NCBI RefSeq assembly: GCF_000807925.1
Contig: NZ_JRVC01000007.1
Span: forward strand, 124,001-188,000
Direction of reading: 5' to 3'
Length of the DNA: 64,000 nt
Origin: Novosphingobium subterraneum
GTDB lineage: Bacteria; Pseudomonadota; Alphaproteobacteria; Sphingomonadales; Sphingomonadaceae
This document shows positions 1 through 9,335 of this stretch, in pieces (the first letter of the stretch is position 1; every line of letters begins with the position of its first letter). Position numbers and translations under genes: made by a program. The notes under the pieces are model-generated. The model saw only the letters and a list, made by a program, of their open reading frames with translations, did not search any database and had not been told where the DNA came from.

Positions 1-394
1 CGCGGGTCGCCTTGTCCGGCTCGATCAGTTCGAGCACGGTTGAAATGTTCTGCTCGACAGTCATGCCGCGGAAAATCGAGGTTTCCTGCGGCAGGTACCC
101 GAGGCCGAGGATTGAGCGCCGGTACATCGGCAGCTTGGTGATATCGACACCATCGAGCAGGATGCGGCCCGAATCAGGGCGCACGAGACCCATGATCGAA
201 TAGAAGCAGGTGGTCTTTCCCGCGCCGTTGGGGCCCAGCAGGCCCAGCACCTCGCCCTTGCCAACGGAAAGGGAGATGTCGGTGAGAACCGCGCGCTTGT
301 CATAGGATTTGGCGATCGACACGACTTCGAGCCCGCCCTGCGGGATCGGCGGGGCGGCATTCGCGGGTGCGGCAGTCTTTTCGATCACGGTCAT
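1..394 (-). CDS. lptB: LptB, LPS-export ABC transporter ATPase (5' part only)
   Basis: Cytoplasmic ATPase of the LptB2FG complex that powers lipopolysaccharide transport to the outer membrane. The gene runs off the left edge, so only about 131 N-terminal residues are present. A Pro/Ala-rich stretch of about 20 residues precedes the ABC domain. Walker A (GPNGAGKTT) lies at residues 54-62 and the Q-loop region (YLPQE) follows. The ABC signature and Walker B are outside the window. The start is the ATG at 394, read on the minus strand. The upstream gene in the window is divergent, so lptC and lptA are not directly upstream here. Family assignment is firm from the LptB-type sequence DGVDITKLPMYRR. 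Confidence 0.93.
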   Translation of the reverse strand, partial: MTVIEKTAAPANAAPPIPQGGLEVVSIAKSYDKRAVLTDISLSVGKGEVLGLLGPNGAGKTTCFYSIMGLVRPDSGRILLDGVDITKLPMYRRSILGLGYLPQETSIFRGMTVEQNISTVLELIEPDKATR

Positions 395-622
395 CGCTTC
401 GGCTCTGCAGTTTCAGGCGCTTGGTCCTTCCATTAACGCCTCATCGCGATGCGGCAAACCCCGCGCCGCGCATTTGGCAGGATTTATGCATGGTCTGCCT
501 TGTCGAGACGTGAACGCGCAAGTCGTGCCTCGGCGGAACACTCCAGATTGGAATTGATCTTGCAGGTTCGCCTGCCGCATGATCTACTGCTTTCGGAGCA
601 GGGTAGCACAAGGAACGGAGCC

Positions 623-988
623 ATGAACAAGGCCCTCCATTCGCATGCGGCAAAGTCCGCGGCGATCGACTGGCGCAAGAAGATGAGCAACAATGTTGCC
701 TACGGGCTGCTGGTCTACACCGCGTTGCAGATCTTCGTCACCATGCACGAGCTGCAGGACCAGAGCGCCTCGATCCTTCCAGTCTTCGTGCTGGTGGTGC
801 TGGTTGCGGCCATCATCCCGCTGTTCCGCCATTTCGAGCGCCGCTGGGAGCATCTGAGCGACGACCAGGCGCATGACATGGCGTTCGCCGCGGCATTCAA
901 GCGAGACCAGATCAGGGTCTGGGCGCTTGCGGCGCTGTTGCCATTCCTGATTACTGGCGTCTTCAAGGCGCTTGCCGCATTCTTCTGA
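623..988 (+). CDS. small three-helix membrane protein, unknown function
   Basis: A 121-residue protein of unrecognised family. I see three likely membrane helices, at about residues 23-41, 50-70 and 100-121, with a charged, basic N-terminal tail and a short Arg/Asp/Glu-rich linker between helices 2 and 3. The ATG at 623 is chosen because AAGGAACGGAG lies just upstream; the frame is open further 5' but that part is low-quality, Arg-rich sequence. The gene stands alone, divergent from lptB and upstream of pmbA. The 395-622 interval holds the divergent promoters; I see no other feature in it. Confidence 0.7.
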   Translation: MNKALHSHAAKSAAIDWRKKMSNNVAYGLLVYTALQIFVTMHELQDQSASILPVFVLVVLVAAIIPLFRHFERRWEHLSDDQAHDMAFAAAFKRDQIRVWALAALLPFLITGVFKALAAFF

Positions 989-1077
989 ACCGAAGTCGGC
1001 TTCCTGACCTATAGATTGCCCCCGCCCGTTGAGGGCGCTAGACCCCGCAGCCTTCCCGCTTGCGAAAAGGTCTGTTC

Positions 1078-2424
1078 ATGCTGTCACCCGCCGAAGCCCA
1101 GGAGCGCTGCGAAGCGCTGATCGCGCGTGCGCGCCGTGCCGGGGCCGATGCGGGCGATGCCGTCTACCTTGGCAACTCTTCGGAATCGGTCTCGGTCCGT
1201 CTTGGCGCGCTCGAGGATGTGGAACGGTCCGAGTCCGAGAACATCGGCCTGCGCGTCTTTGTCGGCGGAGCATCGGCCTCGATCGGCTCAACCGATCTAG
1301 GCGACGCTGCGCTCGATGAACTGGCCAGCCGGGCCGTTGCCATGGCAAGGCTCGCTCCGGCAGACCCGTTTGCAGGTCTCGCCCCCGAAGAACTCTTGCT
1401 GCAGGGTCTCGCCCCCGACCTCGATCTTGATGACGGGACCGAACCCAGCCCCGCAGACCTTCGCCGCCTCGCTGAAGAAGCCGAAGAAGCCGCCCGCGCC
1501 ATCCCCGGGGTGACCAACAGCGAGGGCGGCGGGGCCAGCGCTGGCCGCGGGCTGTTCGCACTGGCCACCAGCCACGGCTTCTCCGGTGCCTATGCCGCCT
1601 CCAGCCACAGCATCTCGGCAAGTGTCGTCGCTGGCGAAGGCGGCAACATGCAGCGCGACTACTCCTGGCGCAGCACCCGCTATGCCGCGGACCTCAAAGG
1701 CCCTGCCGACATCGGTCGCGAAGCGGGTGAGAGGGCCGTACGCCGCCTGAATCCAGGACGGGTCAAGTCCGGCCCGATGCCGGTCGTGTTCGACCCGCGC
1801 GTCGCCAATTCGTTGGTCGGCCATCTGCTGGGAGCAATGAGCGGAGCCTCGATTGCCCGTCGCGCCAGCTTCCTGCTCGATCGCGATGGCCAGAAGTTGT
1901 TCGACAGTGCGATCACCATCTCGGACAATCCGCTGGCGCTACGCGGTATGCGCTCGCGCCCGTTCGATGGCGAAGGACTGCCCACCGCACCGCGCAAGCT
2001 GATCGATGCAGGGCGACTGACCGGCTGGCTCATGGATTCGGCCGCAGCACGCCAGCTGGGTGCAATGCCGACCGGCCATGCCTCGCGCGGGTCTTCGGGC
2101 GCGCCGCACGTGACGTCCAGCAATGTCGTGCTAGAAGCCGGCACCGTCACGCCAGCCCAGCTGATGGCCGACATTGCCGATGGCGTTTATGTTACCGAAC
2201 TGATCGGGCAGGGCGTCAACGGCGTAACTGGCGACTACAGCCGTGGGGCTTCGGGCTTCCGCATCGTGAATGGCGAACTGGCGGGGCCAATTGCAGAATT
2301 TACGGTGGCGGGGAATCTCATCGATATGTTCGCTGCATTGACTGCAGCTGACGACCTCGACGTTTACCGCGGCATCGATACGCCAACCCTGCGTATCGAC
2401 GGCATGAGCGTGGCGGGCGATTGA
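1078..2424 (+). CDS. pmbA: TldD/PmbA family protease subunit (PmbA/TldE type)
   Basis: PmbA/TldE pairs with TldD to form a cytoplasmic metalloprotease that trims unfolded or leaderless peptides such as microcin B17 precursor and CcdA. The 448-residue length and the C-terminal block TGDYSRGASGFRI...VAGNL are typical of the PmbA subunit. I see no HExxxH zinc motif, which in this family belongs to the TldD partner; TldD is not in the window. The ATG at 1078 has AAAAGG six bases upstream and is preferred to an in-frame TTG at 1060. The neighbours are unrelated, so it is probably monocistronic. Confidence 0.9.
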   Translation: MLSPAEAQERCEALIARARRAGADAGDAVYLGNSSESVSVRLGALEDVERSESENIGLRVFVGGASASIGSTDLGDAALDELASRAVAMARLAPADPFAGLAPEELLLQGLAPDLDLDDGTEPSPADLRRLAEEAEEAARAIPGVTNSEGGGASAGRGLFALATSHGFSGAYAASSHSISASVVAGEGGNMQRDYSWRSTRYAADLKGPADIGREAGERAVRRLNPGRVKSGPMPVVFDPRVANSLVGHLLGAMSGASIARRASFLLDRDGQKLFDSAITISDNPLALRGMRSRPFDGEGLPTAPRKLIDAGRLTGWLMDSAAARQLGAMPTGHASRGSSGAPHVTSSNVVLEAGTVTPAQLMADIADGVYVTELIGQGVNGVTGDYSRGASGFRIVNGELAGPIAEFTVAGNLIDMFAALTAADDLDVYRGIDTPTLRIDGMSVAGD

Positions 2425-2486
2425 AAAGAGAGAGGGCGCAAGGTCGGCAGACCCCTCGCCCTCCATCTTGCGCAAGCTTGTAAAGC

Positions 2487-3023
2487 TCAGCCCTTGGCCG
2501 ACTTTGCGCGTTCGATCGCTTCGATCGTGATGCGCCTTGCATCATCGGCACCACCCCAGGTGCCAACGCGTACCCACTTGTCCTTTTCCAGGTCCTTGTA
2601 GTGGGTGAAGAAGTGCTCGATCTGCTGCATGACGATCTCGGGCAGATCTTCGCGTTCCTTCACGTCCGAATAGTACGGGAAGGTTGAATCGACCGGAACG
2701 CAAACCAGCTTTTCGTCGCCGCCATGTTCGTCCTCGAGGTTGAGTACGGCGATTGGACGGGCGCGGACGACGGAGCCGGCGAGGAACGGCGAGCGCGCGA
2801 TCACCAGTGCGTCGAGCGGATCGCCATCGGGTGAAAGGGTGTGCGGCACGAAGCCGTAATTGGCAGGATAGCGCATCGGCGTGTGCAGGATGCGGTCGAC
2901 GAACAACGCGCCCGATGCCTTGTCGAATTCGTACTTGACCGGCTCGCCGCCGACGGGAACCTCGATGATGACGTTGAGGCTTTCCGGCGGATTGTCACCG
3001 GTGGGAATCATGTCGATGCGCAT
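2487..3023 (-). CDS. ppa: inorganic pyrophosphatase (soluble, family I)
   Basis: Cytoplasmic Mg-dependent enzyme that hydrolyses pyrophosphate to two phosphates and so drives nucleotide, tRNA-charging and polymer synthesis reactions forward. The 178-residue length matches bacterial family I enzymes. The signature DGDPLDALV is present at about residues 66-74, carrying the metal-binding aspartates, and YPANYGFVP precedes it. The start is the ATG at 3023, read on the minus strand. It converges with pmbA, with about 60 bp between the stops, and is likely transcribed alone. Confidence 0.97.
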   Translation of the reverse strand: MRIDMIPTGDNPPESLNVIIEVPVGGEPVKYEFDKASGALFVDRILHTPMRYPANYGFVPHTLSPDGDPLDALVIARSPFLAGSVVRARPIAVLNLEDEHGGDEKLVCVPVDSTFPYYSDVKEREDLPEIVMQQIEHFFTHYKDLEKDKWVRVGTWGGADDARRITIEAIERAKSAKG

Positions 3024-3108
3024 CTTTGGCCCTGTTCATTGGGTGGAGAGAATGCGCCGCCACTAGCGAAGCCGCTTTTGCACCGCAACAAGACTTATGG
3101 CGAAACCC

Positions 3109-3759
3109 CTATCCTAGGGCGTTTATGGTGAAGGCAATCACGCCGATGTTGAACACGAACGCCGCGAAGGAGTGCAGCGTGGCAATGCGGCGCACCGTCT
3201 TGCTGGTGATCTCGGTGTCCGATGTCTGGAAAGTCATGCCGAGCGTGAAGCTGAAATAGGCGAAGTCCAGGTAGTCGGGCGTCTTCGTGCCCGGAAAGTC
3301 GATCCCACCGGCGTCCTTGCCATCGCGGCTGGTGTAGAACAGGTGCGCATAGTGCAGGGCATAGACCGAGTTGGCGAACAGCCAGGTCAGCAGCAGCGTG
3401 CCGACGAGCTTGACCATGGCCAACCGGTCTCCGCCCGAGGCGCGTGGCAGCTCGCCGGAAATGGCGGCAAGGACCACCATGGTCACGATCGTGGTGATCG
3501 CCAGCACGAGCACACGATTGGCATCGTTCGCCGTGGCGTGGGCGCGCATCTGCGTTACGTCGCTGTCCCGCAGCAGCGGCAGCAAGGAAAGCAGGAAGAC
3601 GCCTGCTGCAAGATCGAAACTCAATGCTGCCGCGTCGGCAATCTGGTTTGCGCCGGGGATCTGCAAGTAGCCGCAGAAAGCGGCCAGGAGCAGCACAAGA
3701 AACAGGACGAAGCGCGGCGGCGCCAGCCGGTTGCCCAGCGTGACGCCGCCACGGCTCAC
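3109..3759 (-). CDS. DUF1345 integral membrane protein
   Basis: A 216-residue inner-membrane protein of the DUF1345 family, function unknown. Four or five hydrophobic segments are visible. The conserved family block (LHYAHLFY, then DYLDFAYFSFTLGMTFQTSD) lies in the C-terminal half. The start is a GTG at 3759, only four bases after the stop of the upstream M61 peptidase gene on the same strand, so the two are probably cotranscribed and translationally linked. Family assignment rests on the FAYFSFTLGMTFQTSD motif. Confidence 0.85.
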   Translation of the reverse strand: MSRGGVTLGNRLAPPRFVLFLVLLLAAFCGYLQIPGANQIADAAALSFDLAAGVFLLSLLPLLRDSDVTQMRAHATANDANRVLVLAITTIVTMVVLAAISGELPRASGGDRLAMVKLVGTLLLTWLFANSVYALHYAHLFYTSRDGKDAGGIDFPGTKTPDYLDFAYFSFTLGMTFQTSDTEITSKTVRRIATLHSFAAFVFNIGVIAFTINALG

Positions 3760-3763
3760 AGGC

Positions 3764-5722
3764 TTACTTCTTCTTCGCCGCAGCCGCGCCCGGACGCTTC
3801 GGCGTCAGCAGCAGGTCGAGGCCGGTGGGTGCCTTGCCCGGTGCAACACGTTCGAGCCAAGGGTAGCGCAGGCCATCCTTGTAATCGATCTTCACCGTTT
3901 CGAACCGGTTGCCGCGCTTGACGAGCAGTTCGAGGGGCTGACCCTTTTCGCCCTTTGCCGCAGTGACCGCCTTTTTCATGTCATCAGCGCTGTAGGCCGT
4001 GCCATTGATTGCCATGATCTGCGTGCCGGTCACGATGCCGGCGTTGAACGCCGGACTGTCCCAGCGGGTGCCGGTAACCTTGCCGTCCTTGTCAAGCGAG
4101 ATGCCGACCGAGTTGGCAAGGCTCAGGCCCTTCCCGAAGTCCATTGCGGCCTTCATGTAGGGGTTCGGCTCCTCCTTCCAGACAAGCTTGTAGCCCCCCT
4201 TCTCGATTCCGTTCAGCGGCGCGGGCTGGCCCGGCTGATTGATGCGGGTGTCGATCAGCTTGGCCCAGTCATAGGGGTAGAGCGCGTTCAGCTTGGTCAC
4301 GATCTCGTCCACCTCGAACGGGATCTGGCCATAGTCGCCCGGATTCATGCCGAAGAACGCCTTGGCGAAATCGTCGATCGACTTCTTGCCGCCGGTGCCT
4401 TCGCGCAGGATCTGGTCGATCTCGAGCCAGACCAGCGCGCCTTCGGTGTAGTAGTCTTCATTGCGGGCGAGCGAGGAGTAAGGCTTGGGCTTGCGCGAGG
4501 CGAAGACGGGATCGAAGCCTGTATCCTCGACCGAACGCCAGTCACGGCCCGGCTGCTGTGTGAAGCCGCCGGCCCACGCTGCCAGCATGCCGAGCACCGT
4601 ATCCTTGCCCTGCATGCCCGAACGCGCGGCAAGCACGGCCCCCCAGAACTGGTCCTGGCCTTCGTAGGTCCACAGCAGGTCACCCTGCATCGGCTGACGA
4701 TAATCGGGCGTCCACAGGCGCGCCGGGCGGCGGAACTTGCCCGACCACGAGTGTGCATATTCGTGCGGCAGCAGGTTGCGGTCCCATTCCTGCTTGGCCC
4801 ACTCCGTAAAGGCTTCCGGCTCCAGCTGGTTCTCGCTTGACCGGTGATGCTCGAGGCCGATGCCGCCGATCTTGTCGGACAGGGCGAGCAGGAACTCGTA
4901 ATGGTCAAAGTGGTTGGCGCCGAATGCCAGCTTCGCTTCCTGCACCAGGGCGCTGTGGGCAGCAATGTGTTCCGGCTTGGCTTCGAGCTGCTCAGGCTTG
5001 TCGGCCACGACGTTGAGCGTGACGTTCTGCCCGAGGTCCCACTTCTTGAAGTACTTGCCGGCGAAGATCGGCGAATCGACCAGCGTCTCGTAGTCGGTTT
5101 CGGCCCAGGTCACGCGGTTGCCGCTCATGCTCATTCCGTCGAGAGCGGTGGCGGGCGTCCAGCCTTGCGGCAGGGTTACGGTGGGCTTCACACGGATGCG
5201 GCGCACGTAGTGGCCTGCCGGATAAAGGCTCATCTTCTCCCACTGCAGGTTGAGCATCTCGGGCGTCATCGTGATGCGCCCTTCGGCGCTTTGCAGCGGC
5301 GAGGTGTGGATCAGCTTGGCGACGACTTCCTTGGCGCCGGCCGGCAGCATGACGTGGAAGGCATAGACCTCGACCCGGTCACGCTTCCATTCTACCGGCT
5401 TGCCATCGACGAAGAACTGCACGCCGACCAGTTCGGCCAAGGGACCGCGCGGGCCATGGTTGCCGGGCAGCCACTGCGGGTAGAGCAGGATCACTTCCTT
5501 CGCGCCCGAGGCAACGGGGATCGTCTGCGTGACCTTGTAGGCACCGCGCGCCACGTCGCTCGCGTCGATATCGAGCATCATTACGCCGGGGTAGGCCACA
5601 TCCTGTGCGTCCGGCACGGTCTGCTGGATCGGCACGGCCATGGGCGCAGAATTTGCCGCAAGCGCCTGAGTTGATACGGAAAGGGCGAGGAGGAGCGGGG
5701 CTGCCGCGAGCGTCGTCTTCAT
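3764..5722 (-). CDS. M61 family glycyl aminopeptidase-like protease with PDZ domain
   Basis: Predicted exported zinc peptidase. MKTTLAAAPLLLALSVSTQA is a signal peptide with cleavage near residue 22. The catalytic HEYAH motif (HExxH) lies near residue 320, and the downstream WTYEGQDQFW carries the usual third ligand Glu. A C-terminal PDZ domain covers about residues 530-620 (GISLDKDGKV...NAGIVTGTQIMAING). The protein ends in a Lys-rich tail. At 652 residues it fits M61 proteins with an N-terminal beta domain. It is first in a two-gene unit with the DUF1345 protein, and divergent from hisS across about 100 bp. Confidence 0.93.
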   Translation of the reverse strand: MKTTLAAAPLLLALSVSTQALAANSAPMAVPIQQTVPDAQDVAYPGVMMLDIDASDVARGAYKVTQTIPVASGAKEVILLYPQWLPGNHGPRGPLAELVGVQFFVDGKPVEWKRDRVEVYAFHVMLPAGAKEVVAKLIHTSPLQSAEGRITMTPEMLNLQWEKMSLYPAGHYVRRIRVKPTVTLPQGWTPATALDGMSMSGNRVTWAETDYETLVDSPIFAGKYFKKWDLGQNVTLNVVADKPEQLEAKPEHIAAHSALVQEAKLAFGANHFDHYEFLLALSDKIGGIGLEHHRSSENQLEPEAFTEWAKQEWDRNLLPHEYAHSWSGKFRRPARLWTPDYRQPMQGDLLWTYEGQDQFWGAVLAARSGMQGKDTVLGMLAAWAGGFTQQPGRDWRSVEDTGFDPVFASRKPKPYSSLARNEDYYTEGALVWLEIDQILREGTGGKKSIDDFAKAFFGMNPGDYGQIPFEVDEIVTKLNALYPYDWAKLIDTRINQPGQPAPLNGIEKGGYKLVWKEEPNPYMKAAMDFGKGLSLANSVGISLDKDGKVTGTRWDSPAFNAGIVTGTQIMAINGTAYSADDMKKAVTAAKGEKGQPLELLVKRGNRFETVKIDYKDGLRYPWLERVAPGKAPTGLDLLLTPKRPGAAAAKKK

Positions 5723-5823
5723 GGACCGGTTAATGGCGCGAAGCCGTCACATTCGCAACCATTGTCGCCCACCTTTTTCTGACCGCTTTCCGTTTTCGCG
5801 CTTTCGGGCTAATCGCGCGCTCC

Positions 5824-7071
5824 ATGAGCACACAGACACCGCAGGCCATCCGTGGCACCCAGGACATCTTCGGCCCCGACGCCGAGGCCTTTGCCTTCGT
5901 CGTCGAGACGTTCGAGCGCGTGCGCAAGCTCTACCGTTTCCGCCGCGTGGAAATGCCAGTGTTCGAAAAGACGGCCGTTTTCAGCCGCTCGCTGGGCGAG
6001 ACAACCGACGTCGTCTCCAAGGAGATGTACAGCTTCGAGGATCGCGGTGGGGAATCGCTGACGCTGCGTCCCGAATTCACCGCCGGCATCGCCCGCGCCT
6101 ACCTCACCGATGGCTGGCAGCAGTACGCGCCGCTCAAGGTCGCCACCCACGGGCCACTGTTCCGCTACGAACGCCCCCAGAAGGGCCGCTACCGCCAGTT
6201 CCACCAGATCGACGCCGAGGTGATCGGCGCGGGCGAGCCGCAGGCGGACGTCGAACTTCTCGTCATGGCCGACCAGCTCCTCAAGGAACTGGGCATTGCG
6301 GACGGTGTGACGCTGCAGCTGAACACGCTGGGCGATGGCGCCAGCCGCGAGGCTTGGCGCACGGCGCTGATCGACTACTTCCGCGCCGTGAAGGGCGAGC
6401 TGTCCGAGGACTCGCAGGACCGCCTCGAACGCAACCCCTTGCGCATCCTCGATAGCAAAGACCCGCGCGACAAGCCGTTCAACGCCGACGCGCCGAGGAT
6501 CGACGATTTCCTTAGTGCCGAGGCGCAGGACTTCTTCGCGAAGGTCACCTCAGGTCTCGATGCCGCGGGCGTCGCATGGACCCGCGCTCCGGCGCTGGTG
6601 CGCGGCCTTGACTACTACCGCCACACCGCGTTCGAGTTCGTGACCGACCGCCTGGGCGCGCAGGGCACCGTCCTTGGAGGCGGCCGCTATGATGGCCTGA
6701 TGGAGGCGCTGGGCGGTTCAGCGACGCCTGCTGTCGGCTGGGCTGCGGGGATCGAGCGACTGGCGATGCTGGTGGGCGAGAAGGGCGAGGCCAAGGCCGA
6801 CGTAATCGTCGTGGTCGAGGACGACGCGCTGCTGACCAGCGGAATTGCGCAGGCTTCGCGATTGCGCCGGGAAGGTGTCTCCGCAGAACTCGTGGCGTCT
6901 GGCTCTGCGCGCAAGCGGTTCGACAAGGCGGTCAAGATGGGAGCTAACGCTATACTCGCGCTCGCGATGCGCGATGGGACACCAAGCATGAGGTTCCGCG
7001 CGGAAAATGAGGCGCTTACTGCCTTGAACGAGCGACTGGCGGCCTTGGTCGCCGACTTCAGCGGCAAGTGA
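5824..7071 (+). CDS. hisS: histidyl-tRNA synthetase
   Basis: Class II aminoacyl-tRNA synthetase that charges tRNA-His, cytoplasmic and essential. Motif 2 ([21 protein letters not shown] region) is at about residues 109-130. The HisRS-specific [15 protein letters not shown] and LGGGRYDGL follow, and motif 3 ([13 protein letters not shown]) is near residue 300. The C-terminal anticodon-binding domain covers about the last 95 residues. The length of 415 is normal. The catalytic motifs distinguish it from the paralogue HisZ, which lacks a complete active site. The ATG at 5824 aligns with the family N-terminus (IRGTQDI). It starts a plus-strand block with prfA and prmC. Confidence 0.97.
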   Translation: MSTQTPQAIRGTQDIFGPDAEAFAFVVETFERVRKLYRFRRVEMPVFEKTAVFSRSLGETTDVVSKEMYSFEDRGGESLTLRPEFTAGIARAYLTDGWQQYAPLKVATHGPLFRYERPQKGRYRQFHQIDAEVIGAGEPQADVELLVMADQLLKELGIADGVTLQLNTLGDGASREAWRTALIDYFRAVKGELSEDSQDRLERNPLRILDSKDPRDKPFNADAPRIDDFLSAEAQDFFAKVTSGLDAAGVAWTRAPALVRGLDYYRHTAFEFVTDRLGAQGTVLGGGRYDGLMEALGGSATPAVGWAAGIERLAMLVGEKGEAKADVIVVVEDDALLTSGIAQASRLRREGVSAELVASGSARKRFDKAVKMGANAILALAMRDGTPSMRFRAENEALTALNERLAALVADFSGK

Positions 7072-7084
7072 CCATGCATTACTC

Positions 7085-7172
7085 CGTCACCCCGGGCCTG
7101 ACCCGGGGTCCCGCTGTTCTTCTTGCGGCGCTTCACCAAGAAGCGGGATCCCGGGCCAGGGCCGGGATGACG
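7085..7172. repeat. REP/BIME-like inverted repeat between hisS and prfA
   Basis: Two arms of about 31 bases (7085-7115 and 7141-7172) are imperfect reverse complements of one another. The left arm reads CGTCACCCCGGGCCTGACCC and onward; the right arm ends in GGGCCGGGATGACG. They flank a central segment of about 25 bp and would form a long hairpin in the hisS-prfA mRNA. The arrangement is that of a dispersed extragenic palindrome. Only one copy is in the window. Confidence 0.75.
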
Positions 7173-7189
7173 AAGTGTGGGGGGAGTGG

Positions 7190-8254
7190 ATGTCGGTAAG
7201 CGAAGCCCGTCTTGCCCAGATCGCCAACCGCTTTGCCGAGCTCGAGGCGCGGCTGGCTTCGGGCACGCTGGAAGGCCCGGAGTTCATTGCCGCCAGCCGC
7301 GACTATGCCGAACTGGAGCCGGTTGCCCGTGTCGCCCGCGAGATCGCGGACATGCGCGCCGAACTGTTGAGCCTTGCCGCGCTTGACGATCCCGACATGC
7401 GCGAGCTGGCGGACGAGGAGCTCCGCCGGATCAACGCCGAATTGCCTGAGGCCGAACACCGCCTCGCCCTCGCCATGCTGCCGCGCGATGCGGCGGACAG
7501 CCGCCCGGCCATGCTGGAAATACGCGCTGGCACCGGCGGCGACGAGGCCGCGCTCTTCGCTGCGGACCTCTACCGCATGTACGAACGATATGCCGCCGAG
7601 CAGGGCTGGCGGGTCGAGGTCGTCTCGGTCAACGCCAATGATCTCGGCGGCTACAAGGAAGTGGTCGCCAACGTCACGGGCAGCGGGGTCTTCGCCAAGC
7701 TCAAGTTCGAAAGCGGCGTGCACCGGGTGCAACGCGTGCCGGTGACGGAGAGTGGTGGCCGCATCCACACGTCTGCCGCGACGGTCGCCGTGTTGCCCGA
7801 ACCGGACGAAGTGGACATTCTCATCGAGGACAAGGATCTCAAGATCGACGTCTACCGGGCGAGCGGCGCAGGCGGGCAGCACGTCAACACCACCGATTCC
7901 GCCGTGCGCATCACCCACCTGCCCACCGGCACGGTCGTCACCTGCCAGGACGGGCGCAGCCAGCACAAGAACAAGGAAAAGGCGATGCAGGTCCTGCGCG
8001 CCCGCCTGTTCGAGGCGCAGCGCGATGCTGCCCAGGGCGAAGAGGCCGAGGCGCGCAAGGCGATGGTCGGATCGGGCGACCGCTCCGAGCGCATCCGCAC
8101 CTACAACTTCCCGCAAGGCCGAGTGACCGACCACCGCATCAACCTGACGCTGCACCGCCTGCCCGAAATCCTCGAAGGCCCTGGCCTTGCCGAACTGATC
8201 GATGCGCTGATCGCCGAGGACCAGGCCAAGCGGCTGGCGGCGATGGATGGGTAA
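7190..8254 (+). CDS. prfA: peptide chain release factor 1
   Basis: RF1 recognises UAA and UAG in the ribosomal A site and triggers peptide release. The GGQ motif is in [20 protein letters not shown] at about residue 230, within the expected downstream block. Length is 354 residues, typical. I place the start at the ATG at 7190 because GGGGGAG lies just upstream; an in-frame GTG exists at 7175. prmC, which methylates the GGQ glutamine, follows by nine bases, the classic prfA-prmC pair. Confidence 0.97.
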   Translation: MSVSEARLAQIANRFAELEARLASGTLEGPEFIAASRDYAELEPVARVAREIADMRAELLSLAALDDPDMRELADEELRRINAELPEAEHRLALAMLPRDAADSRPAMLEIRAGTGGDEAALFAADLYRMYERYAAEQGWRVEVVSVNANDLGGYKEVVANVTGSGVFAKLKFESGVHRVQRVPVTESGGRIHTSAATVAVLPEPDEVDILIEDKDLKIDVYRASGAGGQHVNTTDSAVRITHLPTGTVVTCQDGRSQHKNKEKAMQVLRARLFEAQRDAAQGEEAEARKAMVGSGDRSERIRTYNFPQGRVTDHRINLTLHRLPEILEGPGLAELIDALIAEDQAKRLAAMDG

Positions 8255-8263
8255 CAGCGCCAA

Positions 8264-9130
8264 GTGAAGGTTGCCGAGGCCCTGCGCGCCGCCGCCGACC
8301 GGCTTTCCGCCACATCGGACACGGCCCGCCTCGATGCCGAAGTGCTGATGGCGCATGCGCTGGGCTGTTCGCGGACCGATCTGCTGCTGCGGCACATGGC
8401 GGCGGCGGTGCCCGATGGCTTCGATGCGCTGGTCGAGCGGCGGACGGGCCATGAGCCGGTTGCTTATATTACCGGCACTGCCGAGTTCTATGGCATCGAG
8501 CTTGCCGTAAGCCCCGCCGTCCTGATCCCGCGCGGCGATACCGAAACGCTGATCGAGGCGGCACGTGAGGCGTTTGCCGGCGAGGCGCCACCCGAGCGAA
8601 TTCTCGATCTCGGAACAGGCTCGGGCGCTCTGCTGCTGGCGGCGCTGTCGCTATGGCCGGACGCCGAAGGCATCGCGATCGAGCGCTCTCCCGAAGCATC
8701 GGCGGTGGCGAAAGCGAACGCCAGACGCCATGCGCCGTCTGCGCGAATCCTCGAAGGCGACTGGACACAGACGGATTGGGCGCAGGGACTGGGCAGGTTT
8801 GACCTGGTCCTCTCGAACCCGCCTTATGTCGAGGAACACGCGAATCTCGATGCATCGGTCCGCCAGTACGAGCCAGCATCCGCGCTGTTTTCCGGCCTCG
8901 ACGGGCTGGACGATTACCGCATTCTGGTGCCGCAGCTTCCTGCCCTCCTCACCGCGCGGGGTATTGCCTTGGTCGAGATAGGCTGGACACAAGCCGACGC
9001 CGTTACAGACATCGCGCGCGGGGCCGGGATGTCTGCGCGGGTCCATTGCGATCTGGCAGGGCGAAAAAGGGCGGTCGAAATGGCGGTTTCTGCCAATATT
9101 TCTCTTGGCAAGGGACCTGCGGATCACTAA
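8264..9130 (+). CDS. prmC: release factor glutamine N5-methyltransferase
   Basis: Transfers a methyl group from S-adenosylmethionine to the glutamine of the GGQ motif of RF1 and RF2. The SAM-binding motif DLGTGSGALLLA and the catalytic NPPY motif (VLSNPPYVEEH) are present. Length is 288 residues. The start is a GTG at 8264, nine bases after the prfA stop, so the genes are probably cotranscribed. The C-terminus (VEMAVSANISLGKGPADH) carries a short tail beyond the usual family end. Confidence 0.95.
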   Translation: MKVAEALRAAADRLSATSDTARLDAEVLMAHALGCSRTDLLLRHMAAAVPDGFDALVERRTGHEPVAYITGTAEFYGIELAVSPAVLIPRGDTETLIEAAREAFAGEAPPERILDLGTGSGALLLAALSLWPDAEGIAIERSPEASAVAKANARRHAPSARILEGDWTQTDWAQGLGRFDLVLSNPPYVEEHANLDASVRQYEPASALFSGLDGLDDYRILVPQLPALLTARGIALVEIGWTQADAVTDIARGAGMSARVHCDLAGRKRAVEMAVSANISLGKGPADH

Positions 9131-9335
9131 TTGTGTTCTTAGGCAGGGGACGGACGAAGGCTTCCCGTCCCGGCCAAATCCACCATTTGCAGGGAATATC
9201 GGCCAAAGGGGCCGAGACGAGCGCAGATGCTGGGAACCCCGATTCGCATGACGCGAACCGGTGGCGGAGGGTTGCGCGGCATTACGGGTTGCTCAAGCTT
9301 TACGAGAGGCCGCCCCATTTAAGGAAGTGCCTGAG
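9131..9335 (+). promoter_or_regulatory. structured leader between prmC and the DUF4167 gene
   Basis: A 205-bp gap with three simple hairpins in a row. The first, 9147-9171, has stem GGGACGG/CCGTCCC and no T-run. The second, 9199-9215, has stem TCGGCC/GGCCGA. The third, 9243-9257, has stem TTCGC/GCGAA. It is followed by a good ribosome binding site (AAGGAAG) before a TTG start. Such a leader suggests RNA-level control of the DUF4167 gene. I do not recognise a named Rfam family in it. It may also hold the promoter of that gene. Confidence 0.4.

Noticed and set aside
449..622. 58-codon 5' extension of the first plus-strand membrane gene
   Set aside because: Arg-rich, no ribosome binding site and not membrane-like; the ATG at 623 has a good site.
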